This document shows, one piece after another, positions 27,384-35,820 of a stretch of 64,000 nt of DNA; within the stretch, counting starts at the first letter, position 1; every line of letters starts with the position of its first letter. The notes under the pieces are model-generated. The model was not told the DNA's origin. It saw only the letters and a list, made by a program, of their open reading frames with translations, and did no database searches. The DNA comes from Tautonia plasticadhaerens (lineage in GTDB: Bacteria > Planctomycetota > Planctomycetia > Isosphaerales > Isosphaeraceae). Position numbers and translations under genes: made by a program. The stretch spans positions 6,200,001-6,264,000 of the forward strand of contig NZ_CP036426.1 of NCBI RefSeq assembly GCF_007752535.1, in the 5' to 3' direction.

Positions 27384-29935
27384 GGAAGTGGTCCTATTCC
27401 CTCAAGTACCGGGGAAGGCTGAGGGATTTCGAATTGCCTGTTCAATGGTTGTCGATTGAACTTTATGTAAGGCAGACGGACGTTGCGGAACTTTGTTTGA
27501 TCGGCTCTCGGCACAGTGAACGGAGGCTCATATCCTTTCGAACCATAATATGTAACCACGTCGTCCTGATCGATGCCATCCCCAGAGATGCCCAAACCGC
27601 CAACCAGCTCCCGCACTCCATCCCCATCGATATCTTTATAGATAGGCGCACTCCCGGGAAAGAACACAATTCCGTTTTGATTGAGAATATTCGTCGGATC
27701 CCGGAAGTTCGTCTGCGGATTGAACGCGTCGAAACCACCCACGCTTTGGAAGGCGGTCGCGGGTAATGGCGGACCCGAGTTCAGTGCACTGCGAACGGAT
27801 ACCTGCCCATCGTTCAACTTCGAGAATGGCCCCGGCGGGTAGTTGTCCTGACCGCTCGGGAAAAATGGGAGCGAGGCGTATCGAATCGTCCTATTCGTGA
27901 ACGCGGCCCCTCGGGGCACACCAGGGAGGTGATCGACCTCCTGCAGTTTGTCGGAATCTGCATAATATGCCACGTTCCTGGCCTTGGCCACGGCCACATC
28001 AAGCGAAAAATAGGTTGCGTCGGGCATTCGATAGAGACCAATCACATTCCCCTGCGTGTACGTGACGGCGATGATCATCCGGGTCGATTCGTCGAGCGGC
28101 AAACGAATCGCAGCCCGAGTCTGATTAGCCTGGGCGATCGCCTGGGCCGTAAGCCTGATCACATCTCCTCTTGTCAATCCGCCATCCTGCGCATCCTGGG
28201 GCTCGACCAAAAACCCCTCGGGAACAATCTGTCCAGGGATCACGGATTCTTCATCGCCCGTGCCGGGAACGCCGTCGGCACCAGTCGTCACCGGAAGGTC
28301 GACCCCGTTGACCGTCCCTCGACTTCCCGTCGCCGATATCCCGAGTCGAGCCATCTGGATCTGAACCGATCGAATCCCCTGGAATCCATGGCCACCATAG
28401 ATAGGGAGTGTGATTCCGACCAAGTCGATCCTCCCTAGCGGAAGGACGATGCTGTCAACCCTTGGCACTCCGCCGAGATCGTTAATTCGCAGGGGACCGG
28501 CCAGTGACGGCTTGGTCACATCGATCACTCCGCCGAGTGCGGCAATGGCGATCGCCTCCGCCTCCTGGGAGCGGTCCCGTTTCTCCGGATCATACGCCAA
28601 ACCGTTGAGGGTAGAATTCTCCTCGATGGCGAACCCGGTATCTCCGGGGAAAAAGACCCCGAGGCCACCGATGATACTTGCCCTCAAACGCTCGATCCCT
28701 TTGATCTCGGTCTTGAAGGCTCGAAGAATCGGCAACCCTCCAGGAAGGGTTGAGACACCTCGAGGTTGAGCCCCAGGTAAGAGTCCTGACACAAATCCAT
28801 AACTGTCCGGAGGTTTGATAAAGAGATCTTGCTCCAGGAGTCGGTCGGGGATTGCTTCGTCGGGAATATTGAATCGATTGGGCAACTCGATGTCATCGGC
28901 AGTGCCCTTGATACGGTCCTGGCCGGGATGGAACGTCGTATCCCGATTTGTATGCTCGATCTGCGCCAGATCGACCTGCGGAGTGAAGTTTACGTTTCGC
29001 GGGAAGTGACCACCGATTCCGATTCTTGCGACAGTCCCTGGGCCTCGTTGAGTGGAATTCGGTTCGGTGAAGTTTGGGTTGGATTCCACCTCTCGCTGGA
29101 GGATGGTCGATTCACTGAGTGCCTGGACGGTCCTTGAGGTCAGTGGCGCCGTGTCGTTGGCGAAGAACGCGCCGGTTCGAGCCTTGGCGAGTGCACCATC
29201 GATCGCGAAAGTCAGCGCAGTGGGATCGAGGAGAATCGACTGAGACACACCGTCCTCGACACGGACGCCAAGGATCCTTCCCCCCCGGTCGACGATTGCG
29301 ATGATCGCGTCATCGCTCGGTGAGGCTGCCGAGGCCCGATCCAGTAATTGTCTGACTTCGGAAGAGTTCAGTGTCAACGAATTGCCATCGAGGTCCGTTT
29401 GAGCAGATGGAACGACCTGATTGCCGAGAAAAAGCCCGGTATCGAGGTCCAGGTTCAGGCCAGGCAGAGGAGCAAGGTTCTCCCCCTCGGCATAGAAGTT
29501 AAAGCCCCCATTGCCAACCAATTTGTCTATGCCCGGACCGCCAATCAATATGTCGCCGCCAGAGCTTCCGATGAGGCTATCATCCCCTTCATTCCCACTG
29601 ATTGTTGTTTTAATATTTATATTACTGAATATGAAAATTTCATCGTTTTCTGCTCCTCCAACAATCTCGATGGCGTTCACCGACTGGAAAGGAACCCGTG
29701 CGACATCAGACCCCGAGTCTTTGACGACGACCTCGTCCAGAATGCGTATCACCTGGATCTGATCGGGATTTGAAGTCCCCTCGACATGAAGCGTCCCGCC
29801 CACTGATTCGACGCCGACGCTCAACAGGGTTCGGGGTTCTACAACCTCGATCTCCAGCCGATGTCGCCTGTTGACCGTTGCCCTAAGGCAAGTCTTTGCC
29901 CGTGCAGGCCTGCGCCTGGGACTTCGGTCCAACAT
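27380..29935 (-). CDS. Secreted RTX-like protein with two HbpS/GlcG-type haem-binding-like domains
   Basis: This is an ~851-residue exported protein. The N-terminus has the planctomycete-type motif RHRLEIEVVEPRTLLSVGVE. Next come RTX-like Ca-binding nonapeptides (EGDDSLIGSSGGDILIGGPG). Then two regions resemble the HbpS/GlcG (DUF336) fold: IIAIVDRGGRILGVRVEDGV with ALTFAIDGALAKARTGAFFA, and later RMIIAVTYTQGNVIGLYRMP with DVAVAKARNVAYYADSD. HbpS relatives bind haem or sense redox state; here that is inference. I chose ATG 29935 because AAGGGG lies seven bases upstream; ATGs at 29941 and 30007 are in frame. Its stop overlaps the next gene by 4 bp. Confidence 0.75.
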   Translation of the reverse strand: MLDRSPRRRPARAKTCLRATVNRRHRLEIEVVEPRTLLSVGVESVGGTLHVEGTSNPDQIQVIRILDEVVVKDSGSDVARVPFQSVNAIEIVGGAENDEIFIFSNINIKTTISGNEGDDSLIGSSGGDILIGGPGIDKLVGNGGFNFYAEGENLAPLPGLNLDLDTGLFLGNQVVPSAQTDLDGNSLTLNSSEVRQLLDRASAASPSDDAIIAIVDRGGRILGVRVEDGVSQSILLDPTALTFAIDGALAKARTGAFFANDTAPLTSRTVQALSESTILQREVESNPNFTEPNSTQRGPGTVARIGIGGHFPRNVNFTPQVDLAQIEHTNRDTTFHPGQDRIKGTADDIELPNRFNIPDEAIPDRLLEQDLFIKPPDSYGFVSGLLPGAQPRGVSTLPGGLPILRAFKTEIKGIERLRASIIGGLGVFFPGDTGFAIEENSTLNGLAYDPEKRDRSQEAEAIAIAALGGVIDVTKPSLAGPLRINDLGGVPRVDSIVLPLGRIDLVGITLPIYGGHGFQGIRSVQIQMARLGISATGSRGTVNGVDLPVTTGADGVPGTGDEESVIPGQIVPEGFLVEPQDAQDGGLTRGDVIRLTAQAIAQANQTRAAIRLPLDESTRMIIAVTYTQGNVIGLYRMPDATYFSLDVAVAKARNVAYYADSDKLQEVDHLPGVPRGAAFTNRTIRYASLPFFPSGQDNYPPGPFSKLNDGQVSVRSALNSGPPLPATAFQSVGGFDAFNPQTNFRDPTNILNQNGIVFFPGSAPIYKDIDGDGVRELVGGLGISGDGIDQDDVVTYYGSKGYEPPFTVPRADQTKFRNVRLPYIKFNRQPLNRQFEIPQPSPVLEGIGPLP

Positions 29936-30252
29936 TTCCATTCCCCTTTCGGTCAGGATGACTGCCTGCCGAGGATTTTGGGGTTGAACGTTTTCAACGA
30001 TCCCCAAGCCGAGACCAGCTCAACGATCACTCGGACCCATTTAGTCGCCACGACTACAATGGATCGTTAATCGTTCAGCAGGGTCTTGTCAATTTCTTCG
30101 GCAAGATCGCGTTCCTCGTTCCAATCATTCTTCCCATAGCCGTCCACGCCCCAAGTTGATTGGTCAAAGTCGTCTGATAATATCGGCGACATGAGCCGCC
30201 CGGTGTCGATTCCTCTCTTTAGCCTAAATCCTTCTCTGGCCACTCTCATGGG
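29936..30252. other. Intergenic region upstream of the HbpS-like gene
   Basis: This stretch should hold the promoter of the minus-strand HbpS-like gene. I see no convincing -35/-10 pair. A 60-codon minus-strand frame (30067-30249) has no ribosome-binding site and no recognisable product, so it is not annotated. Its right side abuts the IS3-like relic. Confidence 0.3.
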
Positions 30253-30683
30253 CTATGATGGTCCTGGACGGAGTGCCCGAGCTGTCCAAGTCAAGCTCGA
30301 AGTCCGACAACCAGGATCGAGGCCGGTTCTCCGCCAGGCGGAGGACCGAGTCCGTCCTCCGACTCCTCCGAGGCGAGGACCTCGACACCCTACTCCCGGG
30401 AGCTTGGCGTCACCGCCGCTGCCCTCTCCTCCTTGTGAGAGGGCTTCATCGACTGCGGCACGGCGGCCCTCAAGAGCCGACCGACCAACGACCGGGACCA
30501 GCTGATCGCCCGGCTGCAGGCCAAGGTCGGGCAGCTCACCATGGATCACGAATTGCTCGGCCTGAAGTGCCAGCACCTGGAGAGCGGCCGCCCTTTCGCG
30601 TCGAGGAAACGGAGCCTCTGAGCAGCTTCCCCCGGGACCGGTCGGTCCTGCGGTATGCAGCGGGACCTGAGCCGGAGAGTTGA
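30253..30683 (+). pseudogene. Relic of IS3-like transposase orfA (third, diverged copy)
   Basis: The sequence aligns by eye with the orfA genes of the two IS3-like copies nearby: GRFSARRRTESVLRLLRGEDLDTL corresponds, in part, to FPARRKAEAVVRLLRGEDLD. A TGA near 30438 and frameshifts break it, and orfB is missing. The left end (near 30240) resembles the terminus of the copy at 34226-35544, around CACTCTCATGGGC. It marks an older insertion next to which newer copies landed. Confidence 0.7.
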
Positions 30684-31069
30684 TCTGGACACTTCACTGG
30701 ACCATCATGGCCTCGAAAGGAGTGTCCGAAGTGCCGAAGCCCAAGCCCGAACGTGAGGCCCCCGATCGGGGCCGCTTCCCCGCCAGGCGGAAGGCCGAGG
30801 CCGTCGTCCGCCTGCTGCGGGGCGAGGACCTCGACACCCTCTCCCGGGAGCTGGGCGTCACCGCCGCCACCCTCTCCTCCTGGCGGGACGGCTTCCTCGA
30901 CGGCGGCACGGCGGCCCTCGAGGGCCGGCCGGCCGACGGCCGGGACGAGCTGGTCGCCCGGCTCCAGGCCGAGGGCGGCCAGCTGACGATGGATCGCCAG
31001 CCGCTCGGCATGAGGTGCCGGCACCTGGAGGGCGGCCGCCCTTTCGCGTCGGGGAGGCGGAGCACCTGA
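30680..31069 (+). CDS. IS3-like transposase orfA (helix-turn-helix part)
   Basis: This is a short (up to 129 residues) DNA-binding part of an IS3-type transposase. The segment LLRGEDLDTLSRELGVTAAT followed by LSSWRDGFLDGG looks like a helix-turn-helix. ATG 30710 (MASKGVSEVPK) is a possible later start. It overlaps orfB (31015 onward), which lies in the -1 frame, as in IS3 elements where a -1 frameshift makes the OrfAB fusion. No function outside transposition is expected. Confidence 0.7.
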   Translation: MIWTLHWTIMASKGVSEVPKPKPEREAPDRGRFPARRKAEAVVRLLRGEDLDTLSRELGVTAATLSSWRDGFLDGGTAALEGRPADGRDELVARLQAEGGQLTMDRQPLGMRCRHLEGGRPFASGRRST

Positions 31070-31870
31070 GCCGGTCCGCCTCCCCCTCGACCGGCAAGCG
31101 GTACGGCATGCAGCGGGCCTGCCGCATCTTCGGCCTGGCCCGCGCGACGGCCGACGACCTCAAGGCCCGGGAGGCCGTCCCGCCGGAGCAGCGGCCGGCC
31201 CCCGGGAAGCGGGGGCCGGCCGGGGCGGCCACCGACGAGGGGCTGGTGGTCCACGTCCGCCGGGTGCCGGCCGAGAGCCCGTTCACCGGCGAGGGCTACC
31301 GCAAGGCCTGGGCCCGCCTGCGGCCTCAGGGCATCCGCGCGGCGTCCGGGCGGGTGCGGCGGCCGATGCGGGGGCACCACCTCCGGGCCCCCCGCCGGGG
31401 CGGCCACGCCCGCGGCCCGAAGGCCCACGACGGCACGATCACGGCCGAGGAGCCGGACGCGCTGTGGGGCACCGACAGGACCACGACCGTCACCACCGGC
31501 GAGGGCGCGGTGCACGTCTTCGTGGCGGTGGACCACCGCACCTGCGAGTGCGTCGGCCTGCACGCCGCCAAGCGGGGCGACCGGTTCGAGGCGTTGGGGC
31601 CGCTGCGGCAGGGGGTGCGGGGGCACTTCGGCGGCTTCGGGGCCGGGGTCGCCCGTGGGCTGACCACCCGCCACGACCACGGGAGCAACTACCTCGGCGA
31701 CGACTTCCGGCGGGAGCCGGCCTTGCTGGGGATGGCCAGCGCGCCGGGCTTCGTGCGGGAGCCGCAGGGGGACGGCCGCGCCGAGCGGTTCATCCGCACG
31801 CCCAAGGGGCAGCTGCTCTGGGTCCGGACGTTCGCCCCGGTGGCCGAGCTGTCCGAGGCGCTGCGGGAGT
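30680..31870 (+). mobile_element. IS3-like element, copy 1 (3' end lost)
   Basis: It carries orfA and orfB in the IS3 arrangement. Bases 30761-31848 are the inverted partner of 34377-35464; both are 1088 bp and appear identical by eye. The outer ~80 bp at the 5' end differ between the copies. After about 31848 the sequence diverges and then gives way to an IS4-family element, so the right end is missing. Confidence 0.75.
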
Positions 31871-31926
31871 TCAAGCCTTTCTTTTACCCACAACTCCCGC
31901 CGGTCCGGGCGGCAGGCCCGGGCTAG
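31015..31926 (+). pseudogene. IS3-like transposase orfB, truncated at 3' end
   Basis: This is a retroviral-integrase-type (DDE) transposase. It keeps the catalytic neighbourhoods: ALWGTDRTTTVTTGEG (first Asp), TTRHDHGSNYLGDDF (second Asp) and GDGRAERFIRTPKGQLLW (Glu). Compared with copy 2 it diverges after EALREF and ends in foreign sequence (KPFFYPQLPPVRAAGPG) that belongs to the adjacent IS4-like element. Copy 2 instead continues ERTYDERWQIGRHGHRPPSQ. Probably non-functional. Confidence 0.75.
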
Positions 31927-31983
31927 AGTCACGTCCTGGAGGATCCGTCTTCGAGGATAGCGCTTCACACCGGGGCCGCGGTC

Positions 31984-32986
31984 ATGGACGCCTGGGTGGG
32001 TCAGGAGCTGGCCGGCGGCAGCTTCCCCGACCGGCGGCTGAGGGCGAGGCTGGGCAAGCCCCTCGGCGACCTCGGGCAGCGGATCGGCGCCCCGACGCCG
32101 ATGGCCTGCCAGGACTGGGCCGCCACCGAGGCCGCCTACCGCTTCTTCGGCAACCCCCGCGTCGACGAGGGCGTCATCCTCACCGGGCACTTCGCCGCCC
32201 CCCGGGCCCGGTTCGCCGCGACCGCCGGACCGATCCTGGTCCTGCACGACACCACCGAGTTCAGCTCCCGTCGCGACAATCCCGAGGCGATCGGCCGGCT
32301 CTCGCTCCTGAAGACCCGACACGCCACCGTCACCCTCTGCGGGCTGCTGATGCACTCCAGCCTCGTCCTCACCCCCCAGGGAGACCCGCTCGGCCTGGCG
32401 GCCGTCAAGTTCTGGACCCGCAAGAAGTTCAAGGGGGCCAACGCCCTGAGGGGAAAGGTGAACGCCACCCGCATCCCCATCGAGCAGGAGGAGAGCGTCC
32501 GCTGGCCGGAGAACCTGAAGCGTTCCACGGAGCTGCTCGGTGAGCCGGCCCGGTGCGTCCACGTCGGCGACCGCGAGAGCGACATCTACGAGCTGTTCCG
32601 CGCCGCCCGGGAGGCGAGGACCCACTTCCTGGTCCGCACCTGCGTCGGCCGGCTGGCCGAGGGCGGCGGCACGACCATCTCCGAGGTGATGGGACGCGAG
32701 CCGGTCCGGGGCGTCCACGAGGTCGAGGTCCGCGACGACCGAGGGCGGGCCTCGACGGCCGAGCTCGACGTGCGCTTCCGCCGGATGACGGTGCGCCCGC
32801 CGATCGGCAAGCAGCGCCGCTACCCGACGCTGGAGCTGACGGCCATCCACGCCGATGAGCGCGCGGCCCCCGCGGGCCGGGAGCCGGTCCGGTGGCGGCT
32901 GCTGACGGACCTGGCGGTGGATGACCTCGAGGCCGCGACCGGGAAGTTGGGCTGGTACGCGAAGCGGTTCAAGATCGAGACCTCTC
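31984..32986 (+). pseudogene. IS4-family (Tn5-like) transposase, interrupted by IS630
   Basis: The frame starts MDAWVGQELAGGSFPDRRL and has the Tn5/IS4 catalytic regions: VLHDTTEFSS (first Asp), VHVGDRESDIYELF (second Asp) and LGWYAKRFKIET (start of the Glu block). The frame breaks at 32986, where an IS630-type element begins. The continuation HKVLKSGCRAEQSKLRTAERL is found at 34134-34223. The C-terminal remainder after TNLLAV is missing because an IS3-like element follows directly at 34226. Confidence 0.8.
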
Positions 32987-34133
32987 ATACGGAATTGCCT
33001 GGATCGCTATCCTTCATGCGGGGATCGCCCGCATGGAGGGCAGCACCATGGCCCGCGACCGACTGCCGATCGCCCCGCTCCTGGACCCCGGCGAGATCGC
33101 CCGCCGCTACCGCGCCTGCCGTTCCGGCGTCGAGAAGACCCACGGGCAGGTCCTCCGGCTGCTGACCCGCTCCACCGACCCGCCCGCCCCCGCCGAGGTC
33201 GGCCTCACCCCCGCCTGGGTCCGGGCCATCCTGAAGCGGTGGGACGCCCAGGGGCCCGCCGGCCGGGCCGACCGCCGGGCCGCCCGCGACGGCGGCCGGC
33301 ATAAGCCCCCGGACGAGCAGCAGGCCGTCCTGTTCGAGGCGTTGCAGGGCCGCCCCGACGACGGCGGGCTGTGGGCCGGGCCGAAGGTGGCCGCCTACGT
33401 CCGCGACCGGTGGGGCGTGGCCGTCCGCGTCGAGGCCGGCTGGCGCCGGCTGCGGCGCCTGGGCCTGAGCCTCCAGGTCCCCCGGCCCCGCGACCCGGGG
33501 GCGGCGACGGCCGACGAGCAGCGGAGGTGGCAAAGGCGACCTGGCCGACCGGCTGGCCGGGCTGAGGGCCGAGCACCCGGGCAAGGCCGCCGAGCTGTGG
33601 GCCGAGGACGAGGCCCGGCCGGGGCTCAAGCCCGTCGCCCGGCGGGTCTGGGCCGTCAAGGGGCGACGACCGACGGCCAACGGCCGCACCGGGTGTCAGT
33701 GGCTCTACGTCTACGGCTTCGTCCACCCGGCCAGCGGCCGCGACCTGGAGCCGATCCTGCCGGCGGCGGATACCGACCGGATGGCCGCAGCGCTCGGCGA
33801 GTTCGCCCGGTGGGCGGGCCCCGCGGGCGAGAGGCTGCTGGTGGTGCCGGTCGACAACGCCGGCTGGCACGTGGCCAGGCGCCTGGCGGTGCCGCCGGAC
33901 GTGGTGCGGCACCGGCTGCCGCCCCGCACGCCGGACTTGCAGCCGGCCGAGCCGCTCTGGCCGCCGCTGCGCGCGGTGGTGGCCAACGAGGGCTTCGACG
34001 ACCTGGAAGCGTTGGAGCGCCCCTTGATCGGTCGATGCCGCTGGCTGATCGACCACCCCGAGGTCGTCCGCGGGGCGGTCGGCTTCCACTGGGCGGTCGC
34101 CCTCAATGGTTAGTTATCCAGGCAATCCCGTAT
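32987..34133 (+). mobile_element. IS630-type element inserted in the IS4 transposase
   Basis: The ends are an 18-bp inverted repeat: ATACGGAATTGCCTGGAT at 32987-33004 and, reversed, ATCCAGGCAATCCCGTAT at 34116-34133 (one mismatch). It is inserted between the IET and HKVLKSG codons of the IS4 transposase. Length is about 1.15 kb. It is a different element from the IS630 copies at 39750 and 45056. Confidence 0.8.
33033..34113 (+). pseudogene. IS630-type transposase with frameshift
   Basis: The first part (33033 to about 33523) encodes a winged-helix-like N-terminal region (GEIARRYRACRSGVEKTHGQ; LTPAWVRAILKRWDAQGPAG). The second part, in another frame to 34113, has the DDE region: AELWAEDEARPGLKPVARRV, VPVDNAGWHVARRL and LPPRTPDLQPAEPLWPPLR. 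The two frames meet around 33520-33535. The change is +1 (or -2), not the -1 shift that IS elements usually programme, and no slippery heptamer is visible. It is therefore more likely an inactivating indel. Confidence 0.75.
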
Positions 34134-34225
34134 CACAAGGTGCTGAAGTCCGGCTGCCGGGCCGAGCAGTCGAAGCTGCGCACGGCCGAGCGGCTGACGA
34201 ACCTGCTGGCTGTATCGCCCTGAGT
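34134..34225 (+). pseudogene. C-terminal remnant of the IS4 transposase
   Basis: Codons here read HKVLKSGCRAEQSKLRTAER followed by LTNLLAVSP and a stop. This is the Glu-containing C-terminal block of the Tn5/IS4 transposase whose N-terminal part ends at 32986. The stop codon at 34221-34223 lies just before the end of the IS3-like copy 2, so the true C-terminus is lost. Confidence 0.75.
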
Positions 34226-34250
34226 TCTCTGGACGGGGACTTGAGGCTAC

Positions 34251-35210
34251 TCACGCCGCTGTCGGGACGCCACCGTTCCGGTCCCGTCGGACCTGGCTCG
34301 GCGGCCTGTGGCCGTGGCGACCGATCTGCCATCGCTCGTCGTACGTCCGCTCGAACTCGCCCAACGCCTCGACCAACTCGGCCACCGGGGCGAACGTCCG
34401 GACCCAGAGCAGCTGCCCCTTGGGCGTGCGGATGAACCGCTCGGCGCGGCCGTCCCCCTGCGGCTCCCGCACGAAGCCCGGCGCGCTGGCCATCCCCAGC
34501 AAGGCCGGCTCCCGCCGGAAGTCGTCGCCGAGGTAGTTGCTCCCGTGGTCGTGGCGGGTGGTCAGCCCACGGGCGACCCCGGCCCCGAAGCCGCCGAAGT
34601 GCCCCCGCACCCCCTGCCGCAGCGGCCCCAACGCCTCGAACCGGTCGCCCCGCTTGGCGGCGTGCAGGCCGACGCACTCGCAGGTGCGGTGGTCCACCGC
34701 CACGAAGACGTGCACCGCGCCCTCGCCGGTGGTGACGGTCGTGGTCCTGTCGGTGCCCCACAGCGCGTCCGGCTCCTCGGCCGTGATCGTGCCGTCGTGG
34801 GCCTTCGGGCCGCGGGCGTGGCCGCCCCGGCGGGGGGCCCGGAGGTGGTGCCCCCGCATCGGCCGCCGCACCCGCCCGGACGCCGCGCGGATGCCCTGAG
34901 GCCGCAGGCGGGCCCAGGCCTTGCGGTAGCCCTCGCCGGTGAACGGGCTCTCGGCCGGCACCCGGCGGACGTGGACCACCAGCCCCTCGTCGGTGGCCGC
35001 CCCGGCCGGCCCCCGCTTCCCGGGGGCCGGCCGCTGCTCCGGCGGGACGGCCTCCCGGGCCTTGAGGTCGTCGGCCGTCGCGCGGGCCAGGCCGAAGATG
35101 CGGCAGGCCCGCTGCATGCCGTACCGCTTGCCGGTCGAGGGGGAGGCGGACCGGCTCAGGTGCTCCGCCTCCCCGACGCGAAAGGGCGGCCGCCCTCCAG
35201 GTGCCGGCAC
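34251..35210 (-). CDS. IS3-like transposase orfB (integrase domain)
   Basis: This is a 319-residue integrase-type transposase subunit. The DDE residues sit in ALWGTDRTTTVTTGEG, TTRHDHGSNYLGDDF and GDGRAERFIRTPKG. The C-terminus ERTYDERWQIGRHGHRPPSQ is the normal end that copy 1 lacks. It overlaps orfA by 55 bp in the -1 frame, so an OrfAB fusion by frameshift is expected for the family. Product acts only in transposition of this IS. Confidence 0.8.
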   Translation of the reverse strand: MPAPGGRPPFRVGEAEHLSRSASPSTGKRYGMQRACRIFGLARATADDLKAREAVPPEQRPAPGKRGPAGAATDEGLVVHVRRVPAESPFTGEGYRKAWARLRPQGIRAASGRVRRPMRGHHLRAPRRGGHARGPKAHDGTITAEEPDALWGTDRTTTVTTGEGAVHVFVAVDHRTCECVGLHAAKRGDRFEALGPLRQGVRGHFGGFGAGVARGLTTRHDHGSNYLGDDFRREPALLGMASAPGFVREPQGDGRAERFIRTPKGQLLWVRTFAPVAELVEALGEFERTYDERWQIGRHGHRPPSQVRRDRNGGVPTAA

Positions 35211-35518
35211 CTCATGCCGAGCGGCTGGCGATCCATCGTCAGCTGGCCGCCCTCGGCCTGGAGCCGGGCGACCAGCTCGTCCCGGCCGTCGGCCGGCCGG
35301 CCCTCGAGGGCCGCCGTGCCGCCGTCGAGGAAGCCGTCCCGCCAGGAGGAGAGGGTGGCGGCGGTGACGCCCAGCTCCCGGGAGAGGGTGTCGAGGTCCT
35401 CGCCCCGCAGCAGGCGGACGACGGCCTCGGCCTTCCGCCTGGCGGGGAAGCGGCCCCGATCGGGCGACTCAGGTGTGCTGCGATTCTGGGTCACCTCGGG
35501 CACTCCTTGCTGGGCCAT
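35156..35518 (-). CDS. IS3-like transposase orfA
   Basis: This is a 120-residue partner of the orfB above. The N-terminus (MAQQGVPEVTQNRSTPESPD) differs from copy 1, but from the PDRGRFPARRKAEAVVRLL segment on the two are the same. LSRELGVTAATLSSWRDGF is the likely helix-turn-helix. It is followed by orfB in the -1 frame. Confidence 0.75.
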   Translation of the reverse strand: MAQQGVPEVTQNRSTPESPDRGRFPARRKAEAVVRLLRGEDLDTLSRELGVTAATLSSWRDGFLDGGTAALEGRPADGRDELVARLQAEGGQLTMDRQPLGMRCRHLEGGRPFASGRRST

Positions 35519-35820
35519 TATGGCCCATGAGAGTGCCCAGAGAAAACCTCAGGCGAAGGACCCAGGGCAATACAGTGACCCCTATTTCCCCGTGCGAAAC
35601 CAGGTGGATGCCAAGAGGGAAAAATACCGAATAAACCAAGCAAATCGTTCGAGCCGTCATAATCCGCAAGCTTATCGAATCGTAATTTAGGGCCCCACCG
35701 CCATCCTTGGGAAAATCAGGGAAACTTAGAGGTCGGAGTGCTTTTCAGACAGCCACGTCACGGAAGGAGACATGAATCTAAAGATGGATGACATCACACG
35801 TGCTGAGGGAGCGAGTCAAC

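Larger units (their letters stand above)
30761..35464. repeat. 1088-bp inverted repeat formed by the two IS3-like copies
   Basis: The arms are 30761-31848 and 34377-35464, equal in length and identical as far as read. They enclose about 2.5 kb of nested IS4/IS630 sequence. Such an arrangement allows inversion of the middle by homologous recombination and could form a long hairpin. Confidence 0.8.
34226..35544 (-). mobile_element. IS3-like element, copy 2 (apparently complete)
   Basis: Both outer ends start, reading inward, with TTCTCTGG (34226 onward on plus; 35544 backward on minus). Between them lie orfA and orfB in IS3 order on the minus strand. Length is 1319 bp. Bases 34377-35464 form a 1088-bp inverted repeat with copy 1. 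No clear target duplication was found, because the left neighbour is a broken IS4 gene. Confidence 0.75.

Noticed and set aside
30067-30249. A 60-codon minus-strand open frame
   Set aside because: No ribosome-binding site and no protein-like pattern; composition resembles the surrounding non-coding DNA.
33523-33540. Programmed frameshift in the IS630-type transposase at 33033-34113
   Set aside because: The change is +1 (or -2) and there is no A6G-like heptamer, unlike the other IS630 type in this window. An indel is simpler.
30680-35544. Composite transposon bounded by the two IS3-like copies
   Set aside because: The enclosed DNA is only broken transposase genes, copy 1 lacks its inner end, and no shared outer target duplication was found. 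A stack of separate insertions explains it better.
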